This document shows positions 11,136 through 23,601 of a stretch of 64,000 bases of DNA, one piece after another (the first letter of the stretch is position 1; each line of letters begins with the position of its first letter). Made by a program: the position numbers and the translations under genes. The stretch spans positions 930,001-994,000 of the forward strand of contig JAIQDT010000233.1 of the NCBI GenBank assembly GCA_021521415.1, given 5' to 3'. The notes beneath the pieces were generated by a model. It was not told where the DNA came from, made no database searches, and saw only the letters and a program-made list of their open reading frames with translations. Origin of the DNA: Bidens hawaiensis. Its lineage: Eukaryota; Streptophyta; Magnoliopsida; Asterales; Asteraceae.

Positions 11136-12243
11136 AAAATATTAGCATCATAACTAGTAAAGGGTTAATGTGAGGCGAAACCTCAAAGCACGACGACTAT
11201 CACGCACAGTCACATTAGACATAATGTATACACAAACAAACACTTTAATAGACGACTCGTTGGTGATAATAATCAATGTCAATAGTACTAAAAAGTCCTA
11301 ACATGTATTCACACATCGTATCATGGCAAATCAACCAAACATTCATCATACAACTTAACTTATGATCACTTAGTTCACGAGACAGATTATAGCATGTACA
11401 AACTGATTTTATTCACTAAGAAAATATTAAGTATAAATTCTACAAAATTTACCACAGTTGAATATATGAATTAGGTTTATCAAAAAAAATTTATTATATT
11501 TTTCTCATACATACAAAATTCACAATAATTCAACCATTACAGATATGTACCAACAGTTCAGCAGATTGCACAACAAACACTTGTTTAATGGTTCTATCAA
11601 TTCATTAATCTAAATTGTGCTGTCACTATTAGCTTTTAGCCACACATCAAATATTATAAGTGGCTAACAAACAATGTTATATGGTCACATAAACCTTTAA
11701 GTGTGACCATATTTATTAATTTTTAGCCACATATGAAACAATTAAAGTGTGACCATTAACTACTAATAATCACACGCTTTGTCTTAATGTCATCGTTAAC
11801 TTTTAGCTACACATAAAACTTATAAGTGGCTAACAAACAATACTCTATGGTCACATATACCTATAAGTGTGGCCATATATATTAGCTTTAGCCACATCAT
11901 TAACAAATTACTGTAAGCATAGATAATATTTGGCCACAGTTTATTACGTGTGGCTAATAAATATCACATTTTTTGTGAAAATGTGGCTACCAGCTGCGTT
12001 TTTTGTCACACAAATTGAATAAGAGTGGCTAAAGGTTCCAGCATGTGTGTTTTTTGTCACACGAATCTAATATATGTGGCTAAAGGTTCTAACATGTGTG
12101 TTTTTAGTTCTAACAGATGCGTTTTTAGTCACACGAATAACAAATGTGTGACGAAAGCGACCTCTAGCCACACATTTAGACCGAGGTGTGGCAAACCGCC
12201 CAGAGCATGAGTGTGGCCAAAAGCCAATATTCACGTAGTGAAT

Positions 12244-12334
12244 CCACCAACAGCTACCCTAGGCGCCGCGTGAACAGGAGATGGGAGCCTGGCCGCGCTA
12301 CGCTGCATGTCTCCATAAGGGGACCGGCCAGACC
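12244..12334 (-). repeat. Left LTR of element C, second part, truncated
   Basis: It matches 28341-28432 of the right LTR (ctaggcgccgcg, gtctccataag, cggccagacc) and then stops matching at about 12334. That is exactly inside the region corresponding to the palindrome at 28420-28444. The remaining 220 bp of LTR and the polypurine tract are missing. Confidence 0.8.
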
Positions 12335-13299
12335 ATACGCCAATGAGGTGCAAAACACTAAACTAGCAGTTTAAGATTTATATCACAGGCTACACGGCAT
12401 ACTCCAACGTTAAACCTACCCAAGCATCATATGATAACGTATTCAGATTTTAAAACTCATAATATTTCTACTTTTTCATACCAAAATTTGAGGCTTGAGT
12501 ATGGCCAAACCTTTCATTACTTATCTTACACAGACAAAACGCTTTACCCACAAAAGATTTCCATTTTAACCATTTTATCAAATTGCCTTTTCATTTTCAA
12601 GGCTGAGCCTACCGACACATCCCAAGTTAAGTGCGTTTTCTTTTATTTATCTCATATTATTAGTAGTTTGAAAAACCAATTTCCGATAAAATCATCATCT
12701 CTCACTTTAACGCAAAAAACTAAAAACAAGGGACATTTTTAAAACATTTTTCAAATTGTTTTTAATAAACAAACTAAAAACATAAGTACGAAAACGAAAA
12801 CAAAAATAAAATTAGTTGAAATACTTGTGTCATATCCCCACACTTAAATTTTGCATTGTCCTCAATGTGGGCACGGGAAACACGACTTGAAAAATTAAAA
12901 CAAAAGCTAAAATTATAAAAAATAAAAAGCAAAAACCTAAAAATAAAAACAAAGACATAAAAACAAAATACAATGAAAAAGACTTAGCTGGTAATATGCG
13001 AGACTGTCAATGTGCCAGTCTAATTCCATGGGTGCTCTCCTCACCGACCGCTCAACATGAATTGGTAACTCATTCCCTCACTGAATGGACATGGCCACTC
13101 CTCTCGACAAACCTAAATAATATCAAACATAACATCTAAAAAATAAAGGTTACTTATAAGTTTTCAACATCCACCAACTTTCAACCCGCCAACCCAACCA
13201 AATAGTCTTCAAATAATTTCAGTACAGACCAAATAAAAATAAAAACACCATAAAAAAATAAAAACAAAAAACATCATAAAAGATATAAACTCCCAAAAC
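12335..13299 (-). other. Noncoding 3' internal region of element C
   Basis: An A/T-rich stretch without a credible frame on either strand. At about 12830-12868 the minus strand carries the block acattgaggacaatgc followed by aagtgtgggga, which I know as a common noncoding motif in Athila-type internal regions; element F has a related block at about 50500. The 103-codon plus-strand frame at 12431-12742 looks incidental. Confidence 0.55.
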
Positions 13300-14520
13300 T
13301 CAATCATCGTCCTCTTCTTCCTCCTCCGACTCCTGCTCAAAATAGGGGAATGGTTCTGCATTATCAAATTCTAGATGACCCGTTTGGTAAACCGGTGCTC
13401 TATAACCATAACCCGAACCACCCGGGGCACTCGACCCGCTCGGACCCGCAACATCCGGCTGTTGGAGAGACGCATGCAAACTAATCCTCAAACTAGTCAT
13501 CAAATACCTCATATGCTCATCTTGCCTTCTCTGGTTCGCCTCTTTCATCTGTCTTAACTCATCCCGCTGCTCGGTCACATACCCCCTAATCTTATCAAAA
13601 CCGGACTACATCCTGTCATACAATGCGTCCACAGTAATAGTCTCGGGGCGAGGCTCTATGACCGGGAACTGAACACCTGGTCTCTCGGATCTGTGAAGCG
13701 GCCTCTGGTGACGTGTCGGTAAACCGGCTCTCATAGCCGCAACAGCTTCAGTGTTCAGCGGTGGATGAATCTGCGGGCCCAACTTAACATCCTCCCACTC
13801 TAACGGGTCAGTCATCTTCAAAATACACGCCTTTCTCAAATCCTTGACTCCCAAAAACTCTCTTCCGGGTCCCAATCTCATATACTTCGGTTTAAACTTA
13901 TTAAGCACACCCAAATTTTTAGCAATGAGCGTGATGTATGGGCCCATATCTAGCTTTGACCTATTTTTGGTTCCACCACGTCTCGTCCAATGAAATGAAA
14001 ATGCCAAAATACTTGCATAATTAATCAGAACCTTCTCAACCATTGCAAATAAACAAAAAATATCCATCCAGTTAACCTTATTATCGCCCGAACCGCGACC
14101 AATCAACGTATTCACCAAAACCTGGTGAATAAAACGAAGCACCGGATCTCGAATATCCGAGCTCACCATCGATCCCAAAAACGGACAAATCACAATCTTG
14201 TTCCAAAACGCAGCCAACTCGTCCTGACCAAAACTCACCTCCTGTTTACTTGTGAACGCCCCTCGAATACTTGTAAGAAAATCCAGCTCTTTAATCTCAT
14301 CCTCTGTATAAAATCCACTCACTGCCGCAACTTCGCCATAGTCATATCATACAACTCTCTTCCCAAAACAAACGACACCGCATCCGATTGAGCAAAATTG
14401 CCATATTTATATTGAAACATACTCAAAAATTCTAATGTCAGCTCGTGATATTGCGGTTCGTTAAAACATAGCATGGCCGTAACTTTCGGGCCCAATAACT
14501 TCTCAACTCTCTCTCTCTAT
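13300..14520 (-). pseudogene. Athila env-like / ORF1-type protein, pseudogene (element C)
   Basis: Reading the minus strand, about 400 codons recover an Athila-type downstream protein in pieces. The first piece contains VSFVLGRELYDMTMAKLR and shifts frame at the start of the next (MSGFYTEDEI, 14322). A 238-codon frame follows to 13606, containing RFIHQVLVNTLIGRGSGDN and MDIFCLFAMVEK. After one stop (13606-13608) the same frame runs on to an acidic tail (ESEEEEEDDD) ending at 13300. Plant Athila elements carry this ORF after pol; its function is unproven. Element F has a relative at about 50750-52370. Here it lies directly after gag, with pol missing between. Confidence 0.7.
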
Positions 14521-15385
14521 GACCAATCGTATTCACTGCTAACGGGAATGGAATTCCCGCGTCGTGGCCCTTTGGCGAGGTCGGATTGAGCGAAGCTTTC
14601 AAACATCTCGTTACACTCGTTGACATTTTTCCTTGCCATTAAGTTACCTCCAGCAGCAGTGTCAAAACGAACTTGGGTTTCATATATCAGCCCGTTGTAA
14701 AACTTTTCCACGAGAGCCCATAGTGTAAGAACATTCTGTGAACAACGGGCAAGCAAACTCTGAAAACGCTCCCAAGCATGGCAATATTGTTCATCTGTCT
14801 CCATGGGAAACGAGTGAATCTGATCACGAAGAATAGCCGCTTTAGCAGGTGGGAAGTATCTCTTGATGAATGTAGAACGTAGTGCTTCCCAAGTGGTGAA
14901 TGTGCCAGGCGGCTGAGTGTCGAGCCAAAGAGCTGCTTTACCTGCAAGTGAAAAAGGAAAAATATGTAAGAAAATAGCATCTTCAGTAGCACCTTGTAAA
15001 TTAAAAGTTTCAAAACGTGGTAAAGTCGGTTAATGTGAGCCGGTACATCCTCGTCATCGTTCCCATGAAACTGATTAGTTTGAACGATGTTGTTCATGAC
15101 GTATGACGGAATTTGCCACGAGTTGGGGTTGTCGATCTTAGGAACGACGATGCATGGCTGGTTTCCGGTTAAGCCATCGAAGGCTTGAGCAGCAATTGTC
15201 CTATCGTCGGCCATTTGGACGTCTGGTTGACTTCTCGGACTTTCTGGTGGTGAATTGTGCGGTGACGATTTTGGTGTAGAAGTAGCTTCTGACGGTGGTT
15301 TTTCTGCTGATGAGCTAGTCTCGGTCTTGAACGGAGAAAAATCCAGATTATCCAGCGATGGTCCTTGCGAACGAAGATGTGGCAA
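14521..15385 (-). pseudogene. Athila-type gag, broken (element C)
   Basis: The minus strand encodes a gag N-terminus from 15385 (MPHLRSQGPSLDNL...), a P/S-rich leader, and then the gag core NQFHGNDDEDVPAHINRLYH. A frameshift near 15000 breaks it; the core resumes in other frames and ends with a 95-codon stretch from 14804 (METDEQYCHAWERFQSLLAR...). This is the capsid-like region of Athila elements. No zinc knuckle or protease follows: gag passes into env-like sequence at a short CT run (14508-14518), which looks like the junction of an internal deletion. It begins about 160 bp inside the primer site, as expected for the first gene of a minus-strand element. Confidence 0.75.
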
Positions 15386-15546
15386 ATACCTGAAGAACGT
15401 AACAAACCAAGTAAGTAGAATAAAAATAAAAAAAAACTAAAACAAAAATAAACTAAAATTTAATTAGACTCCTACGACTCAAAACAAAACAAATAGCACG
15501 TATGTAGCAAATAAGTCCAATTAAAGCAAATTACGCAAGCGCCAAG

Positions 15547-15566
15547 AGTCCCCGGTAACGGCGCCA
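15547..15566 (-). promoter_or_regulatory. Primer binding site of element C (tRNA-Asp)
   Basis: The minus strand reads TGGCGCCGTTACCGGGGACT, six bases from the LTR boundary at 15573. This is complementary, with one difference, to the 3' end of tRNA-Asp, the usual Athila primer. Element F has the version with G at the differing position. Confidence 0.85.
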
Positions 15567-15572
15567 AAAACT

Positions 15573-16792
15573 TGATGTGCTAAAAGTAGTCAAATAATTA
15601 TTAACTAAAATTATACTAATCTAGACACTAAGTAATACTCTAGGCCCTTAAACTTAACTTAAACTACTAACCGGCAAGTGAACCGGTCGACTCTAGTACA
15701 TCTAAGTAAGTCCGGATATCGAACCTACGTGACTCTTTAAATTACGAAACTAGCAAACAAGACTCAGCTACAAGTTACGGCTATTTATTAATAATATTTA
15801 AGGGGAAATTTTATACTAATTAATTAAAACTTTAAATAATAATTAACTAATAGTTAAAACCTAATAATGATTAACTAATGATTACTTTAATTAACTAATT
15901 AATAAACTAATAATAAAATAATAAAACCAAACCCTAATTTATATAATAATAATAATAAAACATAATCATAACCTTAAAACTAATTAATTAATATAAAACC
16001 TTTAACCTAATTACTTTTAAACTAATAAACAATTAAAAACTTAGATTAATTTAGATGACAAAGATAGCTACTTAGGCTAGAATCCCCAAAGTTATGGTTA
16101 TTAATTAAATGGAAAACTCAAGTTATGTAACTGGGATCATGAAATAGACCCTTGAAAGAAAACCCGAACATGACCCTTGAACTTCAAGAAGACGCCTATG
16201 GATTTCCAACAAGTTTTAAGACTCACCAGTTTTATGAATTAAACTTCCTTACGATTATTTAACAACTTATGTATAAGTATCTTTTATGACGAAAACCTAC
16301 CTTACAGCGCAGAATTCAAAGATAGCAAAGCAGACTCAATTAACTTAATAGACTAAGCTGACAATCAAATCTAGACGGACTCCTTACAAAGAACTAAATC
16401 TAGTAATCCCGACAAGCAAAGATCTATCAATATCCTATCACCTTACAACTTTCTAGGCTAGCAGCTCACTTTTATTTTTTTAATTGATTTTATTGTTTCT
16501 ATGATTTTAATCGATATTAATCACAAACTAGTCAAGAACACACAGTAAATAACCTAACAAAACCCTATCCTATGAAACAATCAACAAGGGCAATGTGAAA
16601 CAATAAATCCAAATAAACAAAACCAAGCAATCATATGCATTAATTAAATCAAACTCAACAATTTACTTAGAACATAAAATCCATAACAAAACGAAATCTA
16701 AACAAAATCAAACCGAACAATGGTTCATCACGACCAAGGTAGTTTATGGAATTTAGCCTAGCATCATAAAGTCTAAATCAAACAAAACAAGT
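15573..16792 (-). repeat. Right (5') LTR of element C, first part
   Basis: It begins tgatgtgctaaaag and matches 8424-9645. It is interrupted after CAAGT (16788-16792) by element D and resumes at 28094. Without D this LTR is about 1.78 kb. Confidence 0.88.
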
Positions 16793-17305
16793 TGTAACAC
16801 CCCGACCCGGTTAGGGCTGACATGTCACACAATACGGTAAATCAAATTTAATAATAACAATTTAATAAGAGTCTCAAAACCCTAAACTGTAATTAAGCCT
16901 TACGAAGGTCTTAAAATATTCAAAGCTCAAATAAATTTTTGCTTCATACCATCCAATATCTAAACTTTTATTATCTCTCATCACACGTTTTTCCCAAATT
17001 CCCGTGAACACCTGCTAATAGAAAATAAGAGAAAACACCAAAAAGAAATACGGTTGAACCAAAATAATTTGCTCAGTAACGGAAGAACAATAGCAATAAT
17101 AGTATAAATAATACTATAACAATGAAAATGATGTCAAACAGTTAACAATAAATTACCAAGTAACGATAAGATGATACCAAGAGGCGAACAATCAATGACA
17201 TATCAATAACGGTGCAACGATAAGACGATACCATACGACAAACGATCAATGATGAGCCAATAATGGTATCACAATACCATACGCTGACTTTTAACAGTAA
17301 GATAA

Positions 17306-17358
<53 letters not shown>

Positions 17359-19301
17359 GAACGATCAATAATGAAACTATACAGTAACAATTTAATTCGG
17401 AAATACCCATACGAGCCAATAACAATAATTCAATACAATATGTACATTAGCTGCAGAGTAATGCACCAATATGTAAAGGGGATGTGGGCACTCACACCTA
17501 TCCCTCTACCAATAACAATAACAATGATTTCCTAGGATCGATCCATACGCCTCTATAACAATAATCAATATCCAATAGGTGCCACTCTAGCACACAATAA
17601 CAATGTAGAGACGCTGTGGACTAATCGCCCTGCCACAGATAGAGCACGTCAACGGTGTCTCGATTGACGCCTTATGTCCCCATAGGTGGATGTGCTCGGG
17701 TATTGAGGTCAATGAAACAATATACTTTCAATAATAATAATAAATAAATAAATATAACCATATATAATGGTTCAATAACTATAACTAATGATCAATAGGA
17801 ACATGCGATAATGAGTCTAAAGGATTAATCTATCGCATGTAGAGCTATGGAAATAACTCAATCCAATACTTGCATTTTAACTCGAAAGTCTAAGCAAAGG
17901 TTTCAATGACGATGACAATACGAGGACGATAATGAAAACAAAACGCTATGAGAGAGACCATAAAATCCGAACCCTACGAGATCAATAAAAACCATATTAC
18001 ACTAAAAGAAGGGGACAAGGAATCCGTACCTTAATCGATGAGCAAACACACATTAAGTACAGTTTAACTTTAACCCGCACGCGAACCTACAATATTATTT
18101 TAAATTATATTATATTTTAAATACTCAAGTTTATTATTGTTGGTGTTAGCTTATTAATTCTCTCGTTTCAATGTTGAGTAAATCTTTTGTTCACTCATAC
18201 TTTTGTAAAGTCCTCGTCAGTAATCCAAATATCTTTAACTAAATTCACAATTAACTTGACATTACAAAGTATCCAGAATTCATGATAAGTCCATTTTACG
18301 TTTACATAATTTTGATTTATATTAGCATACAATAATAATAGGTAAAATTGGTGATTTATTATAAAAACAAATATTGCAATCAGATTCATATATTGCATGA
18401 CTTCGATTTTTTACTTTTAATTCGGATTATATTATCGTTACCTTGAGGATGGTTGTGTCGTTTGGTTTGGTCTCCGTTGCATACCACGATGGCGGTAGAG
18501 TTGTGCAGTGGCGGCGAGCAGTGGTTGGCTTTGACTCCGGCGAGTAGGGGTGGTGGTGGTAGTGGTGTTTGAATGGCGGCAGCGTCTCTCAGAAGAGCCG
18601 GAGCTGGCGGTTCCCCGTGGACGTAAACCCAATTGCAGAAGTGTTGGTTGTCTTCAACAACAACGGATAACGGTGGTGGCGACTTACAGCAAGGCTAACA
18701 GGCGGCGGCTAGGAGATACAGAGGTTTTAGGGTTCTCGATGAAGAGATCGTTTGTACATTTGTCATGTATATATAATTGAGTGCTAACCACCCTTAATTT
18801 CGTTTCCATAATTAATAAACTAATAAATTGATTTTACGCATTATTCTCCATAAATATAGCCGTAACTACGACAGTTTCCTACAAGTCAACTTTCATTGAA
18901 TGACACAAAAGACCCTTCTCACTTTGTTTCTTATTTATTTTAGTAATTTACAAAATAACAACTTCCAGGTAGTATTTCTTTTACATAATACTAACTTCAA
19001 ATTTCAAAAGATAACCTGACTACTGTGACACTAATAATTTCATTATTAATATGCTCTTATGCATCAAAACAATACTTATGACATGTTCGATTTCCGCGGT
19101 AAACGCTCTATCAATTTCACCAGATATAAACTCTTCTAACAATCAACATAATAATTCGACCTTTAAAACATTGTTATTTTATCGCATTTAATTCATCGAC
19201 ATTTTTATTCAATTCGGTTTTATTTATTGTCAATTCATAAATATCCAACATATTTAATACATAATTATAATATTTTAGGTTTTCGAGTTTCGTATATTAC
19301 A
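16793..19301 (-). repeat. Left (3') LTR of element D, 2509 bp
   Basis: Intact from TGTAACACC to TATTACA. It holds a TA microsatellite (about 17311-17355) flanked by short direct repeats of the type acgatcaatga and gataccata (17150-17280). Small frames such as 18195-18398, repeated in the right LTR at 22133-22336, are probably incidental. The region 18438-18780 is GC-richer and open on both strands, but no family is recognised. Confidence 0.88.
17308..17355. repeat. (TA)n microsatellite in element D LTR
   Basis: About 22 TA units. The partner LTR has about 18 units at 21255-21291, so the tract has changed length since insertion. Confidence 0.95.
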
Positions 19302-19621
19302 ATTCTACCTCCCTTAAAATAAATTTTGTCCTCGAAATTAATGCCACACGTCACTACACGTTGGGCTATTTCAACCCTCTACCCCTTAAAAGAAAATTTC
19401 GTCCTCGAAATTTTATGACTTCTAAACAATAAGTATTCAATTGCGGGTAAACTATATGGATAACAAGGATGGGAAAACGCAAGATTAAAGAGGTTGAGAA
19501 ACACACATGTGTTTTATTTAAAAAAAAAACACAACTAATAGCGATTGCAATCATTTAGGCCTCGGATATTGGGAGTGAATCGCTTCCTCTAGTAGCCTAA
19601 CGTTCCAGAAATCTTTTTTTT

Positions 19622-19622
<1 letters not shown>

Positions 19623-19679
<57 letters not shown>
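19623..19679. repeat. (TA)n microsatellite
   Basis: About 28 TA units in the internal region of element D. Confidence 0.95.
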
Positions 19680-19682
<3 letters not shown>

Positions 19683-20722
19683 GGTTTGGATTCTCAAATA
19701 TTTTGGCAAACGGTAATGATTTCCTACACGTAACAAGTTCTTGACGACTCAAGCCTCAAGTGCTTCTTTATACGATAAGTCGTAGTGAGTATTGTGTATA
19801 AGGTAGTTCACCATGTTAAAAGGACGATAATCCTAACCCGAATGACTATGATATATGGAAAGATTGTGCACTTGTGATAGCTACAGTGGTACAAAAACAA
19901 CAAGGGAGTAAAATAATTCACTGGTAAGTTTGCTAGATTACTTGTTATCTACATAGGATTATTTAGCTATAATATAAATCAAGCAAAGAAAATTATATCT
20001 ACCATGTAGAGACACTACAACTATAGATTAATAATAGAGCCCGAAACGATAACATATGAGAATCTCATGATGATTTAAAATCAATTTTTTTTTTGAACAT
20101 CAGTCTACAAAATAAAACTCCACCAGCGCACGCTCGTACCTGTAAATTCACTATTACATTCCAGAACTGTAATCGTCAATTTACCTTACAAGGGTGTCCT
20201 AAGTGTCATTCTATCATGCATCTTAATGACATAATATATTTATAAATGAAAACGAGTTGAGCAAAGCTAAATTGACTTTTGAGAGACGGAAAAAATGGTA
20301 ATTAATAACCAAAACGCTAACAAAATAAGTGACACTATTAAAGTTGATATACAGCTCTTGACGAGTGCTACTAAAAGCAAGTTAAATAGCAAGATCAAAG
20401 CTTGAACATAAGCAGGCTTCTTCATTATATCAGTCGTGTCCACTATGATCTTCAAGAGTCATTCTTTAACTTCAACATTGGAGGCAGTAGAACGATCGAT
20501 CAATATATATTTAACACAATCAGGAAAAAAAAAAATGAGAAAGAGAAGTATTTTAGTGCGTCTCTCATAAGTAGATATATTTTACAATTAGAAAGAGGTT
20601 CAAAAAGTACGACTGAAAGTAAATATCCTAACCCAGCGTCTACCCAATCTCACATTTTTTTTAATTTTTTATCTTTTTATTTTTTTACAATATAATTAAG
20701 TTTCGACAGGATAGAGCCTAAA

Positions 20723-20736
20723 GCTCTGATACTATA
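20723..20736 (-). promoter_or_regulatory. Primer-site-like sequence of element D
   Basis: The minus strand reads tagtatcagagc just inside the right LTR (which begins at 20739). It differs by one base from the iMet site tggtatcagagc. This supports the minus orientation and a Gypsy origin. Confidence 0.65.
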
Positions 20737-20738
20737 AT

Positions 20739-21251
20739 TGTAACACCCCGACCCGGTTAGAGCTGACGTTTCACACAATACGTTAAATCAAATTCATTAA
20801 TAACAATTTAATAAGAGTCTCAAAACCCTAAACTGTAATTAAGCCTTACGACGGTCTTAAAATATTCAAAGCTCAAATAAATTTTTGCTTCATACCATCC
20901 AATATCTAAACTTTTATTATCTCTCATCACACGTTTTTCCCAAATTCCCATGAACACCTGCTAATAGAAAATAAGAGAAAACACAAAAAAGAAATACGGG
21001 TGAGCCAAAATAATTTGCTCAGTAACGGAAGAACAATAGCAATAACAGTATAAATAATACTATAACAATGAAAATGATGTCAAACAGTTAACAATAAATT
21101 ACCAAGTAATGATAAGACGATACCAAGAGGCGAACGATCAATGACGTATCAATAACGGTGCAACGATAAGACGATACCATACGACGAACGATTAATGACG
21201 AGCCAATAATGGTATCACAATACCATACGCTGACTTTTAACAGTAAGACAA

Positions 21252-21294
<43 letters not shown>

Positions 21295-22728
21295 GAACGA
21301 TCAATAATGAAACTATAGAGTGACAATTTAATTCGGAAATACCCATACGAGCCAATAACAATAATTCAATACAATATGTACATTAGCTGCAGACTAATGC
21401 TCCAATATGTAAAGGGGATGTGGGCACTCACACCTATCCCTCTACCAATAACAATAACAATGATTTCCTAGGATCGATCCATACGCCTCTATAACAATAA
21501 TCAATATCCAATAGGTGCCACTCTAGCACACAATAACAATGTAGAGACGCTGTGGACTAATCGCCCTGCCACAGATAGAGCACGTCAACGGTGCCTCGAT
21601 TGACGCCCTATGTCCCCATAGGTGGATGTGCTCGGGTATTGAGGTCAATGAAACAATATACTTTCAATAATAATAATAAATAAATAAATATAACCATATA
21701 TAATGGTTCAATAACTATAACCAATGATCAATAGGAACATGCGATAATGAGTCTAAAGGATTAATCTATCGCATGTAGAGCTATGGAAATAACTCAATCC
21801 AATACTTGCAATTTAACTCGAAAGTCTAAGCAAAGGTTTCAATGACGATGACAATACGAGGACGATAATGAAAACAAAACGCTATGAGAGAAAGACCATA
21901 AAATCCGAACCTTACGAGATCAATGAAAACCATATTACACTAAAAGAAGGGGACAAAGAATCCGTACCTTAATCGATGAGCAAACACACATTAAGTACAG
22001 TTTAACTTTAACCCGCACGCGAACCTACAATATTATTTTAAATTATATTATATTTTAAATACTCAAGTTTATTATTGTTGGTGTTAGCTTATTAATTCTC
22101 TCGTTTCAATGTTGAATAAATCTTTTGTTCACTCATACTTTTATAAAGTCCTCGTCAGTAATCCAAATATCTTTAACTAAATTCACAATTAACTTGACAT
22201 TACAAAGTATCCAGAATTCATGACAAGTCCATTTTACGTTTACATAATTTTGATTTATATTAGCATACAATAATAATAGGTAAAATTGGTGATTTATTAT
22301 AAAAACAAATATTGCAATCAGATTCATATATTGCATGACTTCGATTTTTTACTTTTAATTCGGATTATATTATCGTTACCTTGAGGATGGTTGTGTCGTT
22401 TGGTTTGGTCTCCGTTTCATACCACGATGGCGGTAGAGTTGTGCAGTGGCGGCGAGCAGTGGTTGGCTTAGACTTCGGCGAGTAGGGGTGGTGGTGGTAG
22501 TGGTGTTTGAATGGCGGCAGCGTCTCTCAGAAGAGCCGGAGCTGGCGGTTCCCCGTGGACGTAAACCCATTTGCGGAAGTGATGGTTGTCTTCAACAACA
22601 ACGGATAACGGTGGTGGCGACTTACAGCAAGGCTGCTATGTCTTTCCTCCCAACAGGCGGAAGTGATGGTTGTCTTCAACAACGGATAACGGTGGTGGCG
22701 ACTTACAGCAAGGCTGCTATGTCTTTCC
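20739..22728 (-). repeat. Right (5') LTR of element D, first part
   Basis: It matches the left LTR up to the gtggcgacttacagcaaggc segment. There it carries a tandem duplication of about 80 bp (22576-22728), which is absent from the left LTR, and then the Copia piece. The LTR resumes at 27443. Confidence 0.86.
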
Positions 22729-22759
22729 GTTCTGCTACACCATTCCGTTGGTTCTTCCG

Positions 22760-23601
22760 TTTTCATTAATAAGTATGGTCCAAGTAGGTTTGATGTTTTT
22801 ATGGAATATCTCTAAGTAACATCGGGCAAGGTTCAACTCAAGAAAGGAACAGTGCTACCAAGCATACTTTGCTAATAAGCTATCTTCTAGCAAAAGGTTG
22901 AAGGGACCATTGAAGAACAAGGTTGGTCGTAAGGTTTTGTCGGGCAAAGTCTGGCAAAGTCAAGAAGATTGAAGTCTATCCGGTGAGTATTTTACTTGGT
23001 TATATACTCTTCAAGTAAAGTCTACCCGGAAACTGATCCCGAGCACACTCCTATGTTACCAAGTTATGAAGGATGGCAGAGCATACTCGGAAAGACAAAA
23101 TTGATGCAAAGCCTACCCGGAACACTTGTTTTACACTTAGGATTATTTCTGAATATGTAATTTGAATATGTTTTAGCATTTAGGGTTTCTAGAAGGAATG
23201 ACAGCTGTCCTAGGGTTTCAGGCCTATAAAAGGAATAATTAGGGCACACCCGAGAAAACGAACGGAGTGAGAGGCGGTATGCGATACTAAGTGAGAACAT
23301 CTATTGAGAGACAGCCGTTCTTAGAATCGTACGAACATAACTTTCCTATCAAGAAACCCTAAATCGATTATCCTTTTGTATGATTAACCTTGTATGAATG
23401 GAAATCTTTTGAGTGAATCTTGTGTGTGTTAGTTACCTTTGATTGTTGATAGCAACTACCCTGTTTATTATTGATTCCGCCTTTAATAAACAGTAATCTT
23501 TCTAAATATAGCAACCCGTCATTAACTCCCTTGTCGACACATTTATTTGTGTGAGTTATGACATGATTTGAGTAAGATCCAGCTAAAATCGGGGACCTGA
23601 C
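22760..23601. repeat. LTR-like segment of the Copia fragment
   Basis: It ends gggacctgaca (23601); on the minus strand this would be a TGTCAGGTCC LTR start. On the plus strand it has a promoter-like TATA (tataaaag, 23225-23232) followed by a leader, so the direction is ambiguous. No partner LTR was found in the window. The call as an LTR is tentative. Confidence 0.35.

Larger units (their letters stand above)
9884..12240. mobile_element. CACTA (En/Spm-type) non-autonomous DNA transposon, 2357 bp
   Basis: It starts CACTACGTGAA and ends TTCACGTAGTG, a perfect 11-bp terminal inverted repeat opening with the diagnostic CACTA. AAT lies on each side (9881-9883, 12241-12243), the three-base target duplication of the superfamily. 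The other LTR of element C (near 28338) gives the empty site with a single AAT. Both subterminal zones are packed with gtgtggc and gccacac in both orientations, like TNPA-binding subterminal repeats. No transposase frame is present; a possible coiled-coil scrap lies at 10965-11135. It must depend on a transposase from elsewhere. Confidence 0.92.
19302..20738 (-). other. Short internal region of element D, noncoding
   Basis: At its left edge the minus strand reads a purine-rich tract (ttttaagggaggtagaat) beside the LTR, preceded by two copies of the motif aatttcgaggac(g/a)aaatt (19328-19344 and 19396-19412). The same kind of motif precedes the PPT in B and G. A (TA)n tract lies at 19623-19679. 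No gag, protease, RT or integrase motif was found in any frame. The 97-codon frame at 20402-20695 and the hydrophobic minus-strand frame at 20267-20455 are not recognised and look incidental. Confidence 0.65.

Noticed and set aside
12025..12374. Small plus-strand frames at the right end of the CACTA element
   Set aside because: They are made of the gtgtggc/gccacac subterminal repeats and run out into the LTR.
18438..18780. Open frames on both strands in a GC-richer part of the element D LTR, repeated at 22376-22770
   Set aside because: The frames include a run of trinucleotide-like repeats (ggtggtggtag) and break differently in the two LTRs; no family is recognised.
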